Below, piece by piece: positions 53,672 to 62,927 of a stretch of DNA of 64,000 nucleotides. The stretch lies in NCBI GenBank assembly GCA_026712715.1, contig JAPOPW010000030.1, positions 124,001 through 188,000 on the forward strand, given 5' to 3'. The stretch comes from Immundisolibacterales bacterium. Lineage in GTDB: Bacteria; Pseudomonadota; Gammaproteobacteria; HK1. The first letter of the stretch is position 1; every line of letters starts with the position of its first letter. The translations under genes and the position numbers were made by a program. The notes below the pieces were generated by a model. It worked only from the letters and a program-made list of their open reading frames with translations, did no database searches and had not been told where the DNA came from.

Positions 53672-54550
53672 TCAGGGTGAGGTCCGGCCGCGCCGCGCTT
53701 CGTGGTGCACCATCCAGCTCGTGGCGGCGACGATGATCGCTCCGCCGAGCAGCACGTGGTTGCCGGGAATCTCGGCGAAAAATGCGAACCCGAGCAGCGC
53801 CGCCCATCCGAGCTGCACGAACTCGAACGGTTGGAGGGCGGTGAAGTCGGCGTGCTCGATGGCCCGGGTGAGCGCGTAGTGCGCGACCGCACCGACCGCC
53901 GCCATCACCACGAACCAGCCGAGATGCGCGAGGGTGGGCGTGCGCCAGAAGATGATCGTCGGCACGAGGCCGAAGAGCGCCATCAGCACGTTGAGGTGAA
54001 AGACGGCGGAAAGTGTCGAGTCGGTGCGCACGATCACCTTGACCATCATCTTCGCGGCGCCCTGAAGAGCGGAGGCACCGAGAACCACGAGGGCGCCTAG
54101 CGAAACGGCTTCGACGCCGGGCCGCATGATGACGAGCACGCCCACGAGGCCGAGCCCGATTGCGATCCATCGTCGCGGTCCGGGGCGTTCGCCGAAGAAG
54201 AGCACCGCGCCGATCGCGACGAAGACCGGTGTCGAGAACACGAGGGCGGCCGCCGTCGCGAGGGGGATCAGGGTGAGCGCATACACCCACGCGACCATCC
54301 CTCCGAGATGGATCGCTCCCCGAAGGACGTTCATGCCGAGCTGTCGGGTGCGAAGCGCTTCGGGTCTCCGGACGAAAAGGGGCAGCAGGATGATGAACCC
54401 GAAGAGATTCCGGAAGAACATCGCCTCGACGGGCGGCAGGTCCATCGCCACGTGGCGCAGCATCACGTTCATCGACTGGAAGCATGGCAGCGAGAGCATC
54501 AGCCACGCGATGCCGCGCAGGTTCCGGTGGCGTGCGGTGAACGCGTGCAT
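53672..54550 (-). CDS. EamA/DMT-family transporter
   Basis: This 292-residue membrane protein has about ten hydrophobic helices and the duplicated EamA arrangement. The first half ends with V-F-V-A-I-G-A-V-L-F-F-G-E-R-P-G-P-R-R-W; the second half repeats the E-x-P near G-F-A-F-F-A-E-I-P-G. Such transporters export or import small metabolites, amino acids or their derivatives. It is the last gene of the minus-strand set that begins with dctP. Confidence 0.88.
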   Translation of the reverse strand: MHAFTARHRNLRGIAWLMLSLPCFQSMNVMLRHVAMDLPPVEAMFFRNLFGFIILLPLFVRRPEALRTRQLGMNVLRGAIHLGGMVAWVYALTLIPLATAAALVFSTPVFVAIGAVLFFGERPGPRRWIAIGLGLVGVLVIMRPGVEAVSLGALVVLGASALQGAAKMMVKVIVRTDSTLSAVFHLNVLMALFGLVPTIIFWRTPTLAHLGWFVVMAAVGAVAHYALTRAIEHADFTALQPFEFVQLGWAALLGFAFFAEIPGNHVLLGGAIIVAATSWMVHHEARRGRTSP

Positions 54551-54781
54551 GGAAAGGAGCGATCGCTCGCTTCGTGCGACTCCAGGTGGCCGGGTATCTG
54601 TCAGCCCGGCCTTGCGTCCCGCAATCGAACGGTGCCCGCGGCCGGGAAAGCTGCCTCCAGCCGGCGCCCGCCGGCGGACCGGGCGGTTGCGGCACCGGGG
54701 CCGAATCGGCGGGCGAGGGCGCAGCGCGCCCGCCTCTCCATCCGGCCGGCGCCCGGCCCGAAGATGCCGGAACGCCCGGAG

Positions 54782-56152
54782 CTAGATCGCGTCCTCCGCC
54801 TTCAGCATTCGAAGCGACTCGCGAAACGCTTCCACCGTCGCGGTGAGCTCCGCGTCGCCGTGGGCGGCGGAAATGGTCCCGCCCGGCCACCCCGTGACGT
54901 CCACACCGTTCGAGAGCATCGCGAGACGCAGCCGATCGGCAAGCCCGGGCGGGTTCGCCTTGAGCTCCCGGTAGTCGATCGAAAAGGGATCGAAGCGGTC
55001 CGGGCGGATTGACCGCCCCTCGGGGTTCAGGAACACGTGGAAGCCGGAAAATGTGCCGTAGGCGGCCCACGGCACGCCTTCGTCGATCAGGACGTCGTTC
55101 AGTCCGGCGCGAAGCCGCTCGCCGAAGTCGTTGGCGCGCGCGCAGGCGTCGCTCGACCCGACGATGCGCAGCATTTCGGTCCCGGCTGCCGCCGACACCG
55201 GATTCGCGTTGTACGTCCCCTGGTGGTTGATCTTCTCGCGGCCGTCGGCGGCCGTCGCCTCGAAGTCCAGGAAGTCGAGCAGGTCCTTCCGCCCCACGAG
55301 AGCCCCGCCCGGCAAGCCGCCGGCCAGGATCTTGGCGAGGGTGGTGAGGTCGGGGCGGATGCCGAACTCTCCTTGCGCGCCGCCCGGCGATACCCGAAAT
55401 CCCGTTACCACCTCGTCGAAGATGAGGATGGCGCCGCTCTCGCGCGTCGCCTCGCGGAGCGCCTCGAGGAACGACGGACGAAGCGGAATGAGGCCGAACG
55501 ACGATCCGGTCGGCTCGAGGATTGCCGCCGCGATGTCCGCATCGCTCGCGAACGCCTCGCGCATCGCCGCCTCGTCGCCGGGGTTCAGAAGGACCACGCT
55601 GTCCGCGACCTCCTCCAGCACGCCAGGCGTCGCGCTCCCGTCGAAGTGGGAGACGTACCCTTGCGTCATGTGGTCGTGCCAGCCGTGGAAGTGGGTCCGA
55701 AACCGCACGAGCTTGCGCCGACCGGTCGCGGCGCGTGCGACCCGGAGGGCGAGATGGGTCGCTTCGGTTCCCGACGAGGTGAAGCGGACCCGCTCCGCGG
55801 AGGGCACCAGCGCCTTGACCTCCTGCGCCCAGCGCACCTCGCCTTCGTGGCTCGACCCGAAGTGGGTGCCGCGGGCGAGAGCGTCGGCGACCGCCCGGTC
55901 GATTTCGGGGTGATGATGGCCGAGCATCAGCGCGCCGTGTCCGCCGAAGTAGTCGATGTACTCGTTGCCGTCGACGTCCCACTTGCGTGGCCCCTCGGCG
56001 TGGTCGACGTAGATCGTGTACGGGTCGATCTTGCGGCTGTCGTGGGTGATCCCGCTCGGAAAGAGCTCCCGGGCCTCCTTCGCCAGCTCTGCGGAGCGGC
56101 GGGTGCGTTCGCGGTAGCTGGCCTCGATGCGTGAGTTGCTGAGAACTTCCAT
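54782..56152 (-). CDS. GSA-aminomutase-like class III aminotransferase
   Basis: This 456-residue PLP protein resembles glutamate-1-semialdehyde 2,1-aminomutase: L-F-P-S-G-I-T-H-D-S-R, D-G-N-E-Y-I-D-Y-F-G-G-H-G-A-L, T-S-S-G-T-E-A-T-H-L-A-L-R-V-A-R, I-F-D-E-V-V-T-G-F-R and the PLP Lys in T-T-L-A-K-I-L-A-G-G-L-P-G-G. True HemL has a V-M-P-G-G-V-N-S start and different N-terminal residues, and it is not grouped with a transporter. A catabolic aminotransferase or amino-mutase on an imported substrate is likelier than tetrapyrrole synthesis. Confidence 0.85.
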   Translation of the reverse strand: MEVLSNSRIEASYRERTRRSAELAKEARELFPSGITHDSRKIDPYTIYVDHAEGPRKWDVDGNEYIDYFGGHGALMLGHHHPEIDRAVADALARGTHFGSSHEGEVRWAQEVKALVPSAERVRFTSSGTEATHLALRVARAATGRRKLVRFRTHFHGWHDHMTQGYVSHFDGSATPGVLEEVADSVVLLNPGDEAAMREAFASDADIAAAILEPTGSSFGLIPLRPSFLEALREATRESGAILIFDEVVTGFRVSPGGAQGEFGIRPDLTTLAKILAGGLPGGALVGRKDLLDFLDFEATAADGREKINHQGTYNANPVSAAAGTEMLRIVGSSDACARANDFGERLRAGLNDVLIDEGVPWAAYGTFSGFHVFLNPEGRSIRPDRFDPFSIDYRELKANPPGLADRLRLAMLSNGVDVTGWPGGTISAAHGDAELTATVEAFRESLRMLKAEDAI

Positions 56153-56354
56153 GAGGGATCTCCTTTGTGGGTCCGGCTCGATGGTCTCCGGACGGTGTCG
56201 GGGTCGGCTGGCCCGAGCCTGCCTGCCGTCGTCTCCGGCCGGTGCGTCAGATTGCGGCGGGAGGGGGCTCCTGCCCGCGGCCGGTCTTCCGCGTCGGCCG
56301 GTTACGGCGCATGGATCCCGGTGTCCGCGGAGAACGGTCGGCGAGAGCTTCGGG

Positions 56355-57143
56355 CTAGTGCCGGTACTCGGGCTCCTCGCGGTCCAGGATGCGGCGAAGC
56401 GCCTTGAAGTGCCGCTCGGCGAGCGGCGGGCGGTCCACTGCGAACTGCTCGCGGGCCTTTTCGCGCACGGAATCGGAAATGGTGCGGAGCCTGCCCCCCG
56501 TCGAGCGCGCGAGAACCTGGAACGTCGCGGCCCGCTCCAGGTAGTAGAGATCGGTGAACGCGGAGGCCACGTCCGGTCCGGTCACCAGGACTCCGTGGCT
56601 CGCCATCATCAGCACGCTGCGGTTGCCGATCTTCCGCGAGAGTCGGTCTCCCTCCTCGGTCGCCTGCGCGAGCCCGTCGTACTCGTCGTCGTAGGCCAGC
56701 CGTCCGTCGAACATGAGCGCGTTCTGCTCGCACATCCTGACCTCCGGGTCCTCGAGCAGGGTGAGCGACGTCGTGTAGGGCATGTGGGTGTGGAGCACCA
56801 CCACCGCGCTCGGCACGTTGACGTGGACCCGGCTGTGGATGCAGAACGCGGAAGTCTCCACCGCGTTGTCGCCCTCGAGGACGTTGCCGTCCTCGTCGCA
56901 GAGAACCAGCGAGGAGGCGGTGACCTCCGACCAGTGCCAGCCGTAGGGGTTGATGAGGAAACGCTTGCCCCGAATCACCCCGTCCTCGTCCGCGACCGCA
57001 GCCGAGAAATGGTTGTCCACTCCCTCGCTGAGCCCGAGGCGGTGCGCCCACCGGAGCGCGGCCGCGAGGTCGATTCGGACCTGTTCGAGGTCGGATGCCG
57101 CGGCCGGGGCCGCAGGATGAAGGTCGGTGACGGCGGCGCTCAT
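56355..57143 (-). CDS. class II aldolase/adducin family protein
   Basis: ATG 57141-57143 starts 262 residues; the open frame 20 codons upstream has no homology. The family zinc site is H-T-H in V-V-L-H-T-H-M-P-Y with a third His in M-M-A-S-H-G-V-L. N-H-F-S and G-L-S-E-G-V-D-N are the usual early motifs. Proteins of this type cleave sugar phosphates such as fuculose phosphate or decarboxylate sugar acids. Its place among TRAP genes and an aminotransferase suggests use of an imported hydroxy- or keto-acid, but no substrate can be named. Confidence 0.88.
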   Translation of the reverse strand: MSAAVTDLHPAAPAAASDLEQVRIDLAAALRWAHRLGLSEGVDNHFSAAVADEDGVIRGKRFLINPYGWHWSEVTASSLVLCDEDGNVLEGDNAVETSAFCIHSRVHVNVPSAVVVLHTHMPYTTSLTLLEDPEVRMCEQNALMFDGRLAYDDEYDGLAQATEEGDRLSRKIGNRSVLMMASHGVLVTGPDVASAFTDLYYLERAATFQVLARSTGGRLRTISDSVREKAREQFAVDRPPLAERHFKALRRILDREEPEYRH

Positions 57144-57300
57144 TCGGGTCCACCCTGTCGATGGCGAAGACCGGCAAGGATAGCACCGTGGCAAGGTCGG
57201 CAAGCCCCTTCGATCGGGTCTTCGTGGGCGTACCGGCGGATATGCGACGCCCGGGCGCCGCCGGGAGCCGGCGGATGCGTGCTCGCCACGGTTCGATCGG

Positions 57301-58590
57301 CTAGCTGAACAACAGGTCGGGCAGCCACAGGGCGACGGAGGGGACGAACGTCGTGATCATCAGGGTCGGCAGCCAGGCGAAGAAGATCATGATGAGCACC
57401 GGCTTCATCATCCGGTTCACCGGAGCGCCGGTCACCCGTGAGCCGAGATAGAGGAGGGGAGCGGTCGGCGGGGTGATGTTGGCCATTCCGAGGTTGACTC
57501 CCAGCACGGCCGCGAAATGAATCGGCTCCATGCCGACACTGGTCACGATGGGGAGGAGGAGGGGTGCGGACAGGAGCAGCCCGCTGATGTCGTCCATCAC
57601 CATTCCGATGAGGATCATGACGACGTTCACCATCAGCAGGATGATGATGGGGTTCTCGGAAATCGAGAAGACGAGGGCCTTCGCGAGTCCCGGGATGTCC
57701 TCGAAGATGAGGAAGCGGCTCACGATGAGGACCATGAAGACCATGACCATCACCACCCCGATGGTGACCGACGACTCGCGGATGCTCTCCCAGAAGTTGT
57801 CCCGATTCAGTCCCTTGTAGATGAAGAAGCCGACCGGAATCGCGTAGACGACGGCGACGCCGGCCGCCTCCGTCGGGGTCATGACTCCCCCGTAGATCCC
57901 GCCGAGGATGAAGGCGGGCATGAGAAGGGCGGGAAACGCCCGCCAGGAGCGCACGCCAAACTCCCGCGCGAACCGCGTCGGCCTCTCGGCGAGCCTGAGA
58001 TTGCCGACGTTGCGCAGCAGCACGAAGTTCACCGCGCAAAGAAGCGTGACGAGGATGAGGCCCGGAATCACGGTCGACAGGAAGCACTTGAGCACCGACT
58101 GCTGGGTGACCCAGGCGTAGAGGATCTGCGAGGCGCTCGGCGGGATGAGGAGCCCGAGCGGGCAGGCGCTCACGATGAGGGCGGCCACCGTGCCTTCCGG
58201 ATAGTTGGCCCTTCGCAGGTGCGGCATCATGATCGAGCCGATGCACGTGAGGGTGGCCGCCGCGCTTCCGGAGATCGACCCGAAGACCGCGCATGCGAGG
58301 ACCGCCGCCGCGCTCAATCCCCCGCGGACCCGGCCGACCACGAGCTCGATCAGGCCGACGAGAGGCGCCGCGATCTTCCCCCGCTCCATGATTCCGCCCG
58401 CGAGGATGAAGAGCGGAATGGCGAGCAGGATCACGGTGTTCATCTTCCAGTGCCCGGCGGGCAGGAATCCCGAGACCTCGTGCCCGCCGAACGCTGCGAT
58501 GAGCAGGAGCACGGCGCCGAAGGCCATCGGTACGGAGACGCCGATGACGAGCAGCGCGCACAGGAGGATCAGGCAGGCGAGGATCAGCAT
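57301..58590 (-). CDS. dctM: TRAP transporter large permease DctM
   Basis: This 429-residue membrane protein has about twelve helices and the DctM family motifs: I-P-L-F-I-L-A-G-G-I-M-E-R-G, F-G-S-I-S-G-S-A-A-A-T, P-L-G-L-L-I-P-P-S, and A-N-I-T-P-P-T-A-P. ATG 58588-58590 starts one base after the DctQ stop, so translation is likely coupled. TRAP permeases use the sodium gradient to import organic acids, amino acids and ectoine-like solutes. Confidence 0.93.
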   Translation of the reverse strand: MLILACLILLCALLVIGVSVPMAFGAVLLLIAAFGGHEVSGFLPAGHWKMNTVILLAIPLFILAGGIMERGKIAAPLVGLIELVVGRVRGGLSAAAVLACAVFGSISGSAAATLTCIGSIMMPHLRRANYPEGTVAALIVSACPLGLLIPPSASQILYAWVTQQSVLKCFLSTVIPGLILVTLLCAVNFVLLRNVGNLRLAERPTRFAREFGVRSWRAFPALLMPAFILGGIYGGVMTPTEAAGVAVVYAIPVGFFIYKGLNRDNFWESIRESSVTIGVVMVMVFMVLIVSRFLIFEDIPGLAKALVFSISENPIIILLMVNVVMILIGMVMDDISGLLLSAPLLLPIVTSVGMEPIHFAAVLGVNLGMANITPPTAPLLYLGSRVTGAPVNRMMKPVLIMIFFAWLPTLMITTFVPSVALWLPDLLFS

Positions 58591-58591
58591 C

Positions 58592-59182
58592 TCAGCCCTC
58601 GCTGCCGCTTGCGGCAAGGGGTTCCTCTTCGGGACTGCGTTCCACGCCCGGTGCGAGGTCCGAAGCGCGCCCGAGCCGCAACAGGACGTAGAGCCGGAGC
58701 GCGCTGTAGAAGGCCATCAGCCCGAAACCGACGAGGAGCGCGAACCGAGGGACGATGAACGGAATCTTGAGGGCGATCGTGGCCTGCCAGTACGGATGCG
58801 AGGCGATCTCGTCGCGTAGCACCAGCACCGCCCAGTAGACCGCGAAGAGCGTCACCACCAGCTCGACCGAAGTGACCAGCACGGAACGCAGCCACTTCAG
58901 CCGTTCATTGTCCGTGAGGTAGTTCAGGAGGTCGGCGTTGACGTGGCTGTTCTCGTAGGTTCCGAGGGCGCTCGCCATAAAATAGAGCCAAAAGCAGATG
59001 ATGAGCAGCCATTCCTCGTAGGCGAAGAGATCGGCTTCGAAGCCGTAGCGGAGGATGACCACGCAGAAGAAGGTGAACGCCATGATGAGGCTGGCCACGG
59101 ACACGAAGGCGCCCTTGACGGCCAGCAGCACGCGGACGGGTCCGCGCAGTGCGGTCGGAACATGTTCGATGAGCTGGCTCAC
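58592..59182 (-). CDS. dctQ: TRAP transporter small permease DctQ
   Basis: This 196-residue protein has four transmembrane helices (about 20-40, 55-72, 98-118, 140-165), the size and arrangement of DctQ. Sequence between helices 1 and 2 (E-W-L-L-I-I-C-F-W-L) is typical. It lies 177 bases downstream of dctP and immediately before dctM. Confidence 0.85.
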   Translation of the reverse strand: MSQLIEHVPTALRGPVRVLLAVKGAFVSVASLIMAFTFFCVVILRYGFEADLFAYEEWLLIICFWLYFMASALGTYENSHVNADLLNYLTDNERLKWLRSVLVTSVELVVTLFAVYWAVLVLRDEIASHPYWQATIALKIPFIVPRFALLVGFGLMAFYSALRLYVLLRLGRASDLAPGVERSPEEEPLAASGSEG

Positions 59183-59359
59183 CGGGTCACCGGAGATGCG
59201 GTTTCCCCCGGGCCCGGGGCAGCCCGGTCGAGGCGGCGACTCGCGACGGGCATGCGAGGACGGCCTCCGTGTGCCGGGCGGCCGCGGGGAGCTGATTGGC
59301 CGGCCGGAGGGCGGCGGGCGCGCCCGGATCGACCGGTGCGCCCGCCGACGGCCCGGATG

Positions 59360-60364
59360 CTACTTGTCGTTGCGAAGGCGATCCACGACCTCCGTGCCGA
59401 CAATTTCCTCGACCGCGGGCCACACGTTCTCCTTGATGTGGTCGGCGAGAGCCGCCCGCTCCGCGTCGGTCAGGTCGAGCACCTCCCAGCCGGCCGCCTT
59501 GATCTTGGCGACGTACCCTTCGTCGTTTGCCCGCGCCCAGTCGGTGAACGACGCGGCGGCCCGGTCCACTGCCGCCTGCACCGCCTCGCGCTGGGCGTCA
59601 TCGAGCATTTCCCACGTCTTCTTGCTCGCGTAGTAGGTCGATGCCTCCACGAAGGCGTTGTAGGGCACGAAGTACTTGCCGACGTCGCTCTGGGTGAAGA
59701 ACGTGTAGGTCGCCTGCGGGGTGCAGCAGATCGCACCGTCCACCGCGCCGGACTGGATGGCGGCGAACACTTCCGCCCAGTTCATCGTCGTCGTCTTGAA
59801 ACCGATCGACTCGGTGGTGTCCTTGGCGACCTGCGAGCTCCACACCCGGATGTGGATTCCCTTCGGTCCGACCGTCGCGTAGTTCTCGGGCTTCTTGGTG
59901 GAGACGACCCCGATGAAGCCCTCGGCCACGTTGCCGAGAAACTTGAGTCCGAGCCGGTCCAGGGTCTCGGCCATGATCTGCGAGTACGCCGAGTCCTTGG
60001 TGCCGTAGACGCGGGCGAGCTCGTCCCACGACCCGACGAGGAACGGAAGCGAGTTCACTTCCAGGACCGGGTCCTTGTGGGCGTAGACGAACGCATGGAC
60101 GAGATCGATGTTTCCGCGGATGGTGTCCTCGAGCAGCTCCTCACCGGAGCCGAGCTGACCGGCTGGAAAGTACTTGACGGTGAGTCCGACTCCCGCGCCC
60201 TCGATGTCGGCCTTGATCTGCTCGAGCATCTTGTGGCCGTAGTGCTCGACCGGGAGGACCCCGGCGAGCTTGAGGGTCATGTCGGCCGCGAACGCGCCGG
60301 TCGTGGAGCCGAGCGCGAACAGGGCGCCCGCCACCGCGCCGGCGAGAATCCGGATTCTGGGCAT
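59360..60364 (-). CDS. dctP: TRAP transporter solute-binding protein DctP
   Basis: The ATG at 60362-60364 behind AGGAGA gives a 334-residue protein with signal peptide (about residues 1-26, ending G-A-F-A-A). Family features are A-G-V-L-P-V-E-H-Y-G, Y-F-P-A-G-Q-L-G-S-G-E-E-L, R-V-W-S-S, W-A-E-V-F-A-A-I-Q-S-G-A-V-D-G-A. The usual conserved Arg that binds a carboxylate is in I-H-I-R-V-W. A carboxylated solute is therefore expected. It is the first gene of the set leading to eamA. Confidence 0.92.
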   Translation of the reverse strand: MPRIRILAGAVAGALFALGSTTGAFAADMTLKLAGVLPVEHYGHKMLEQIKADIEGAGVGLTVKYFPAGQLGSGEELLEDTIRGNIDLVHAFVYAHKDPVLEVNSLPFLVGSWDELARVYGTKDSAYSQIMAETLDRLGLKFLGNVAEGFIGVVSTKKPENYATVGPKGIHIRVWSSQVAKDTTESIGFKTTTMNWAEVFAAIQSGAVDGAICCTPQATYTFFTQSDVGKYFVPYNAFVEASTYYASKKTWEMLDDAQREAVQAAVDRAAASFTDWARANDEGYVAKIKAAGWEVLDLTDAERAALADHIKENVWPAVEEIVGTEVVDRLRNDK

Positions 60365-60601
60365 TGTCTTCTCCTGAGTTGTCCTGCCGCCGGAAAGGGC
60401 AGCGTGTGCCCGCACGGTAGCGCAACCCCGTCGGCGCAATCAAATCGTTCGCCCACATGGGCGGAATGCGCCCGGGGTGCGTTCGCCCTCGCGACGATCC
60501 CGTGCGCTTCCGGGGCGTTCGCCGTGGTCGGGCCGGAAACGTGCCCCGATTTCCCTCCCGTCCCCCTCGATTGAATCGTGCCCGGGAACGCGGCCCCCCG
60601 G

Positions 60602-61864
60602 TCAGCGGCCCTGGAGCGTCATGCCGTCGAGATCGATCCCCGCATCCCGACCGCAGATGAGGTTCGCCACGATGCTTGCCGAGCCGCAGGCCATGGTCCA
60701 CCCCAGGTGGCCGTGGCCGGTGTTGAGGTACAGGCCCCCGATGGGGGTGGGCCCGAGGTACGGAATGCCGTCCGGGGTCATCGGCCGGAGTCCGGTCCAC
60801 GCCTCGCCGTCCGACCGGTCCGGATAGTGGGGAAACAGGCCGCGGAAGTAGTTTCGGAGATTGGCGATGCGCTTCGGGTTGAGGGTTCGGTCCCGGCCCG
60901 CGAACTCCGCCGTCCCGGCGACCCGAATCCGGTCCCCGATCCGGACGATGCCCGCCTTGAATCCGTCGTCCGCGAAGGGCACCACCGGCGCGTCGTTCCA
61001 TCCGCCGACCGGAAACGTGACGGAGTAGCCCTTGACCGGGTAGATCGGAAGCCGCATGCCGAGTGGCCGGAGGCGCGCCGCGCTCCCGTTGCCGAGCGCG
61101 ACCAGGCAGGCGTCGGCCGCCACGTGTCCCGTTCCGGTCCGGACGGCGGAGAACCGGCCCCCTTCCGTCTCGATGTCCTCGACCGTCTCGCCGTACCGGA
61201 GCTCGACCCCCTCCGAAGCGCAGACCGCGGCCAGCCGACGGGTGAAGAGATGGGCGTCCCCGGCCTCGTCGTCCGGGTAGTGGATGCCCCCCGCAATCCG
61301 GTCGACCTGATGCCGGAGCGCCGACTCGAGGGCGGCGCACCCGGCGGGGTCCAGGGTCTGCGAACGCACGCCGAGCTCCGCGAGCATCTCGGCCGTCCGG
61401 CTCGTCTTCTCCATCGAGAGCGAATCGCGAAAGAGGTGCAGGGTGCCTAGCGGATTGGATTCGTAGTCGACTCCCGTCTCGCGGACGAGCTCGCGAAGGC
61501 GCTCGTGGCTGTAGGTGGACAGGCGAAGGATGTTCCGGGTGTTGCGGCGCCAGCGCTCCTGGTTGCACTGCCGAAGGAACTTGAGGCCCCAGAAGGAGAG
61601 ACCGGGCAGGGCGCCGATCCGCAACAGGAACGGTGAGTCCTCCCGGCCGATCCACTTGAGGATCATCCCCGGAATCTCCGGGGATGCCCACGGGTCGGAC
61701 ATGCTGGGGGTGACGAGCCCGCCGTTCGCGAACGAGGTTTCGAGGCCGGCTCCCTCGCGGCGCTCGATGAGGGTCACCCGGCACCCGCTTCGGGCGAGGA
61801 ACCAGGCCGAGGCGACCCCGACGACCCCGCCCCCGAGGACCACTACGCGCCGAGCACCCGCCAC
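60602..61864 (-). CDS. dadA: D-amino acid dehydrogenase small subunit-like
   Basis: GTG 61862-61864 behind GGGAGC starts 420 residues; it leads straight into the FAD loop V-V-V-L-G-G-G-V-V-G-V-A-S-A-W-F-L-A. Family motifs are N-G-G-L-V-T-P-S, W-T-G-L-R-P-M-T-P-D-G-I-P-Y-L-G-P and G-H-G-H-L-G-W-T-M-A-C-G-S. DadA oxidises D-amino acids to 2-oxo acids and ammonia and passes electrons to the respiratory chain. It follows the Sir2 gene by 86 bases and precedes dctP by 237. The imported TRAP substrate could be an amino compound used here. Confidence 0.9.
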   Translation of the reverse strand: MAGARRVVVLGGGVVGVASAWFLARSGCRVTLIERREGAGLETSFANGGLVTPSMSDPWASPEIPGMILKWIGREDSPFLLRIGALPGLSFWGLKFLRQCNQERWRRNTRNILRLSTYSHERLRELVRETGVDYESNPLGTLHLFRDSLSMEKTSRTAEMLAELGVRSQTLDPAGCAALESALRHQVDRIAGGIHYPDDEAGDAHLFTRRLAAVCASEGVELRYGETVEDIETEGGRFSAVRTGTGHVAADACLVALGNGSAARLRPLGMRLPIYPVKGYSVTFPVGGWNDAPVVPFADDGFKAGIVRIGDRIRVAGTAEFAGRDRTLNPKRIANLRNYFRGLFPHYPDRSDGEAWTGLRPMTPDGIPYLGPTPIGGLYLNTGHGHLGWTMACGSASIVANLICGRDAGIDLDGMTLQGR

Positions 61865-61950
61865 TCGAGCTCCCTGATGTCCGTGCCCTGATTGGCGGGC
61901 GCGCCGGTGAGACGGAGGTCGGGAGCGAAAGGCAGCTCGGAATCTGGCCT

Positions 61951-62781
61951 TCATTGGGATCCCTCTGTAACGATTCCCATCCGTGCGCAGGCTGCGGGCA
62001 GCAGCTCTTCCGACGGCGCCCGGAGCATCGTGATGCGCGGATGCGGCGGGCGCGCCGCCCCGGGATCGATCGCGAGGACCGGTCGGTCCAGCTCGACAGC
62101 GGCCTGCAAGAAGAGCTCCGTGACGCCGACCGAGAGCGACGTACCGACGAAGAGGAGACAGTCGAGGGTCTGGGCGGCGAGCAGGACCCGGCCCCACTGG
62201 TAGTCCTCGTGCTCGTCGTAGAACTCGTCGAACCAGAGCACGTGCTGGCGCAGCAGGCTCGCGCATGCGGGGCAGCGGGGCAGGTTCTCGGCCACCGGAT
62301 CGGTGAAGAACGCGCTCATGTCGACCTCCGACCGGGCAAGCGACCCGCGGGGGGCGGCGTACTCGCAGCCGTGGCGGGTGCAGCGCGCCCGGTCGGCGCT
62401 TCCGTGCACCTTGACGAGGCGCTCGCTGCCGGCCCGCTCGTGCAGCGGATCGACGTTCTGGGTGACGAGCAGGAAGTGTCCGGATCGGCCGGCGTGCCAG
62501 CGCTCGAGGGCCGCAAGCGCGTGGTGGGCCGGGTTGGGCCGCTTGTCGAGCACCATGTCGAAGCGGCTCGTGTACCAGGACCAGCTTCCCGCCGGATCCG
62601 ACTCGAAGAAGCGGCGCGTCCCGAGCTCGGTCACGTCGTTGTTCCAGATCGCGCCGGGGTCGGTGCCGCGAAAGGTCGGGATCCCGCTCGCGTGGCTCAC
62701 CCCCGCGCCGGTCACTACCACCAACCGGCCATCGCCAATCGACGCGAGTTGCCGCGCGAGCGTGTCCGCAGCGTCATTCAC
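61951..62781 (-). CDS. Sir2-family NAD-dependent protein deacylase
   Basis: GTG 62779-62781 gives 276 residues; no better start was found and the ribosome binding site is weak. The family NAD motif G-A-G-V-S-H-A-S-G-I-P-T-F-R-G is near 25-39, T-Q-N-V-D-P-L-H-E-R-A-G near 105 and the catalytic His in V-K-V-H-G-S. Four Cys (R-C-T-R-H-G-C and C-P-A-C) form the zinc site. Sirtuins remove acetyl or longer acyl groups from lysines with NAD. It is co-directional with dadA. Confidence 0.9.
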   Translation of the reverse strand: MNDAADTLARQLASIGDGRLVVVTGAGVSHASGIPTFRGTDPGAIWNNDVTELGTRRFFESDPAGSWSWYTSRFDMVLDKRPNPAHHALAALERWHAGRSGHFLLVTQNVDPLHERAGSERLVKVHGSADRARCTRHGCEYAAPRGSLARSEVDMSAFFTDPVAENLPRCPACASLLRQHVLWFDEFYDEHEDYQWGRVLLAAQTLDCLLFVGTSLSVGVTELFLQAAVELDRPVLAIDPGAARPPHPRITMLRAPSEELLPAACARMGIVTEGSQ

Positions 62782-62819
62782 GCCAGGTTCCGTGCATCGT
62801 CCGTCCGCGCGGCCGGCAA

Positions 62820-62927
62820 CTACTGCACAGGGGGGCACCAGCGGGGGATTTCGCAGCACTGCGCGGCGCGCTTTGGGGCCGGGCGCACCGGTTCGCTGGT
62901 CTTCGGTCGAAAGGCGAGCGCGGTCAT
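62820..62927 (-). CDS. 35-residue Cys-containing peptide
   Basis: This short frame starts at ATG 62925-62927, four to five bases from AAGGAG, a strong ribosome binding site. The peptide begins M-T-A-L-A-F-R-P and ends A-A-Q-C-C-E-I-P-R-W-C-P-P-V-Q, with all three Cys in the last 11 residues. It lies 38 bases before the Sir2 start. Upstream is a hairpin resembling the end of the dispersed repeat. I do not recognise a family; a metal-binding, redox or peptide-modification precursor role cannot be distinguished. Confidence 0.5.
   Translation of the reverse strand: MTALAFRPKTSEPVRPAPKRAAQCCEIPRWCPPVQ

Noticed and set aside
54782-56152. Identification of the class III aminotransferase as HemL of tetrapyrrole synthesis
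   Set aside because: The residues around the start and the company of TRAP and aldolase genes fit a catabolic relative better than a housekeeping hemL.
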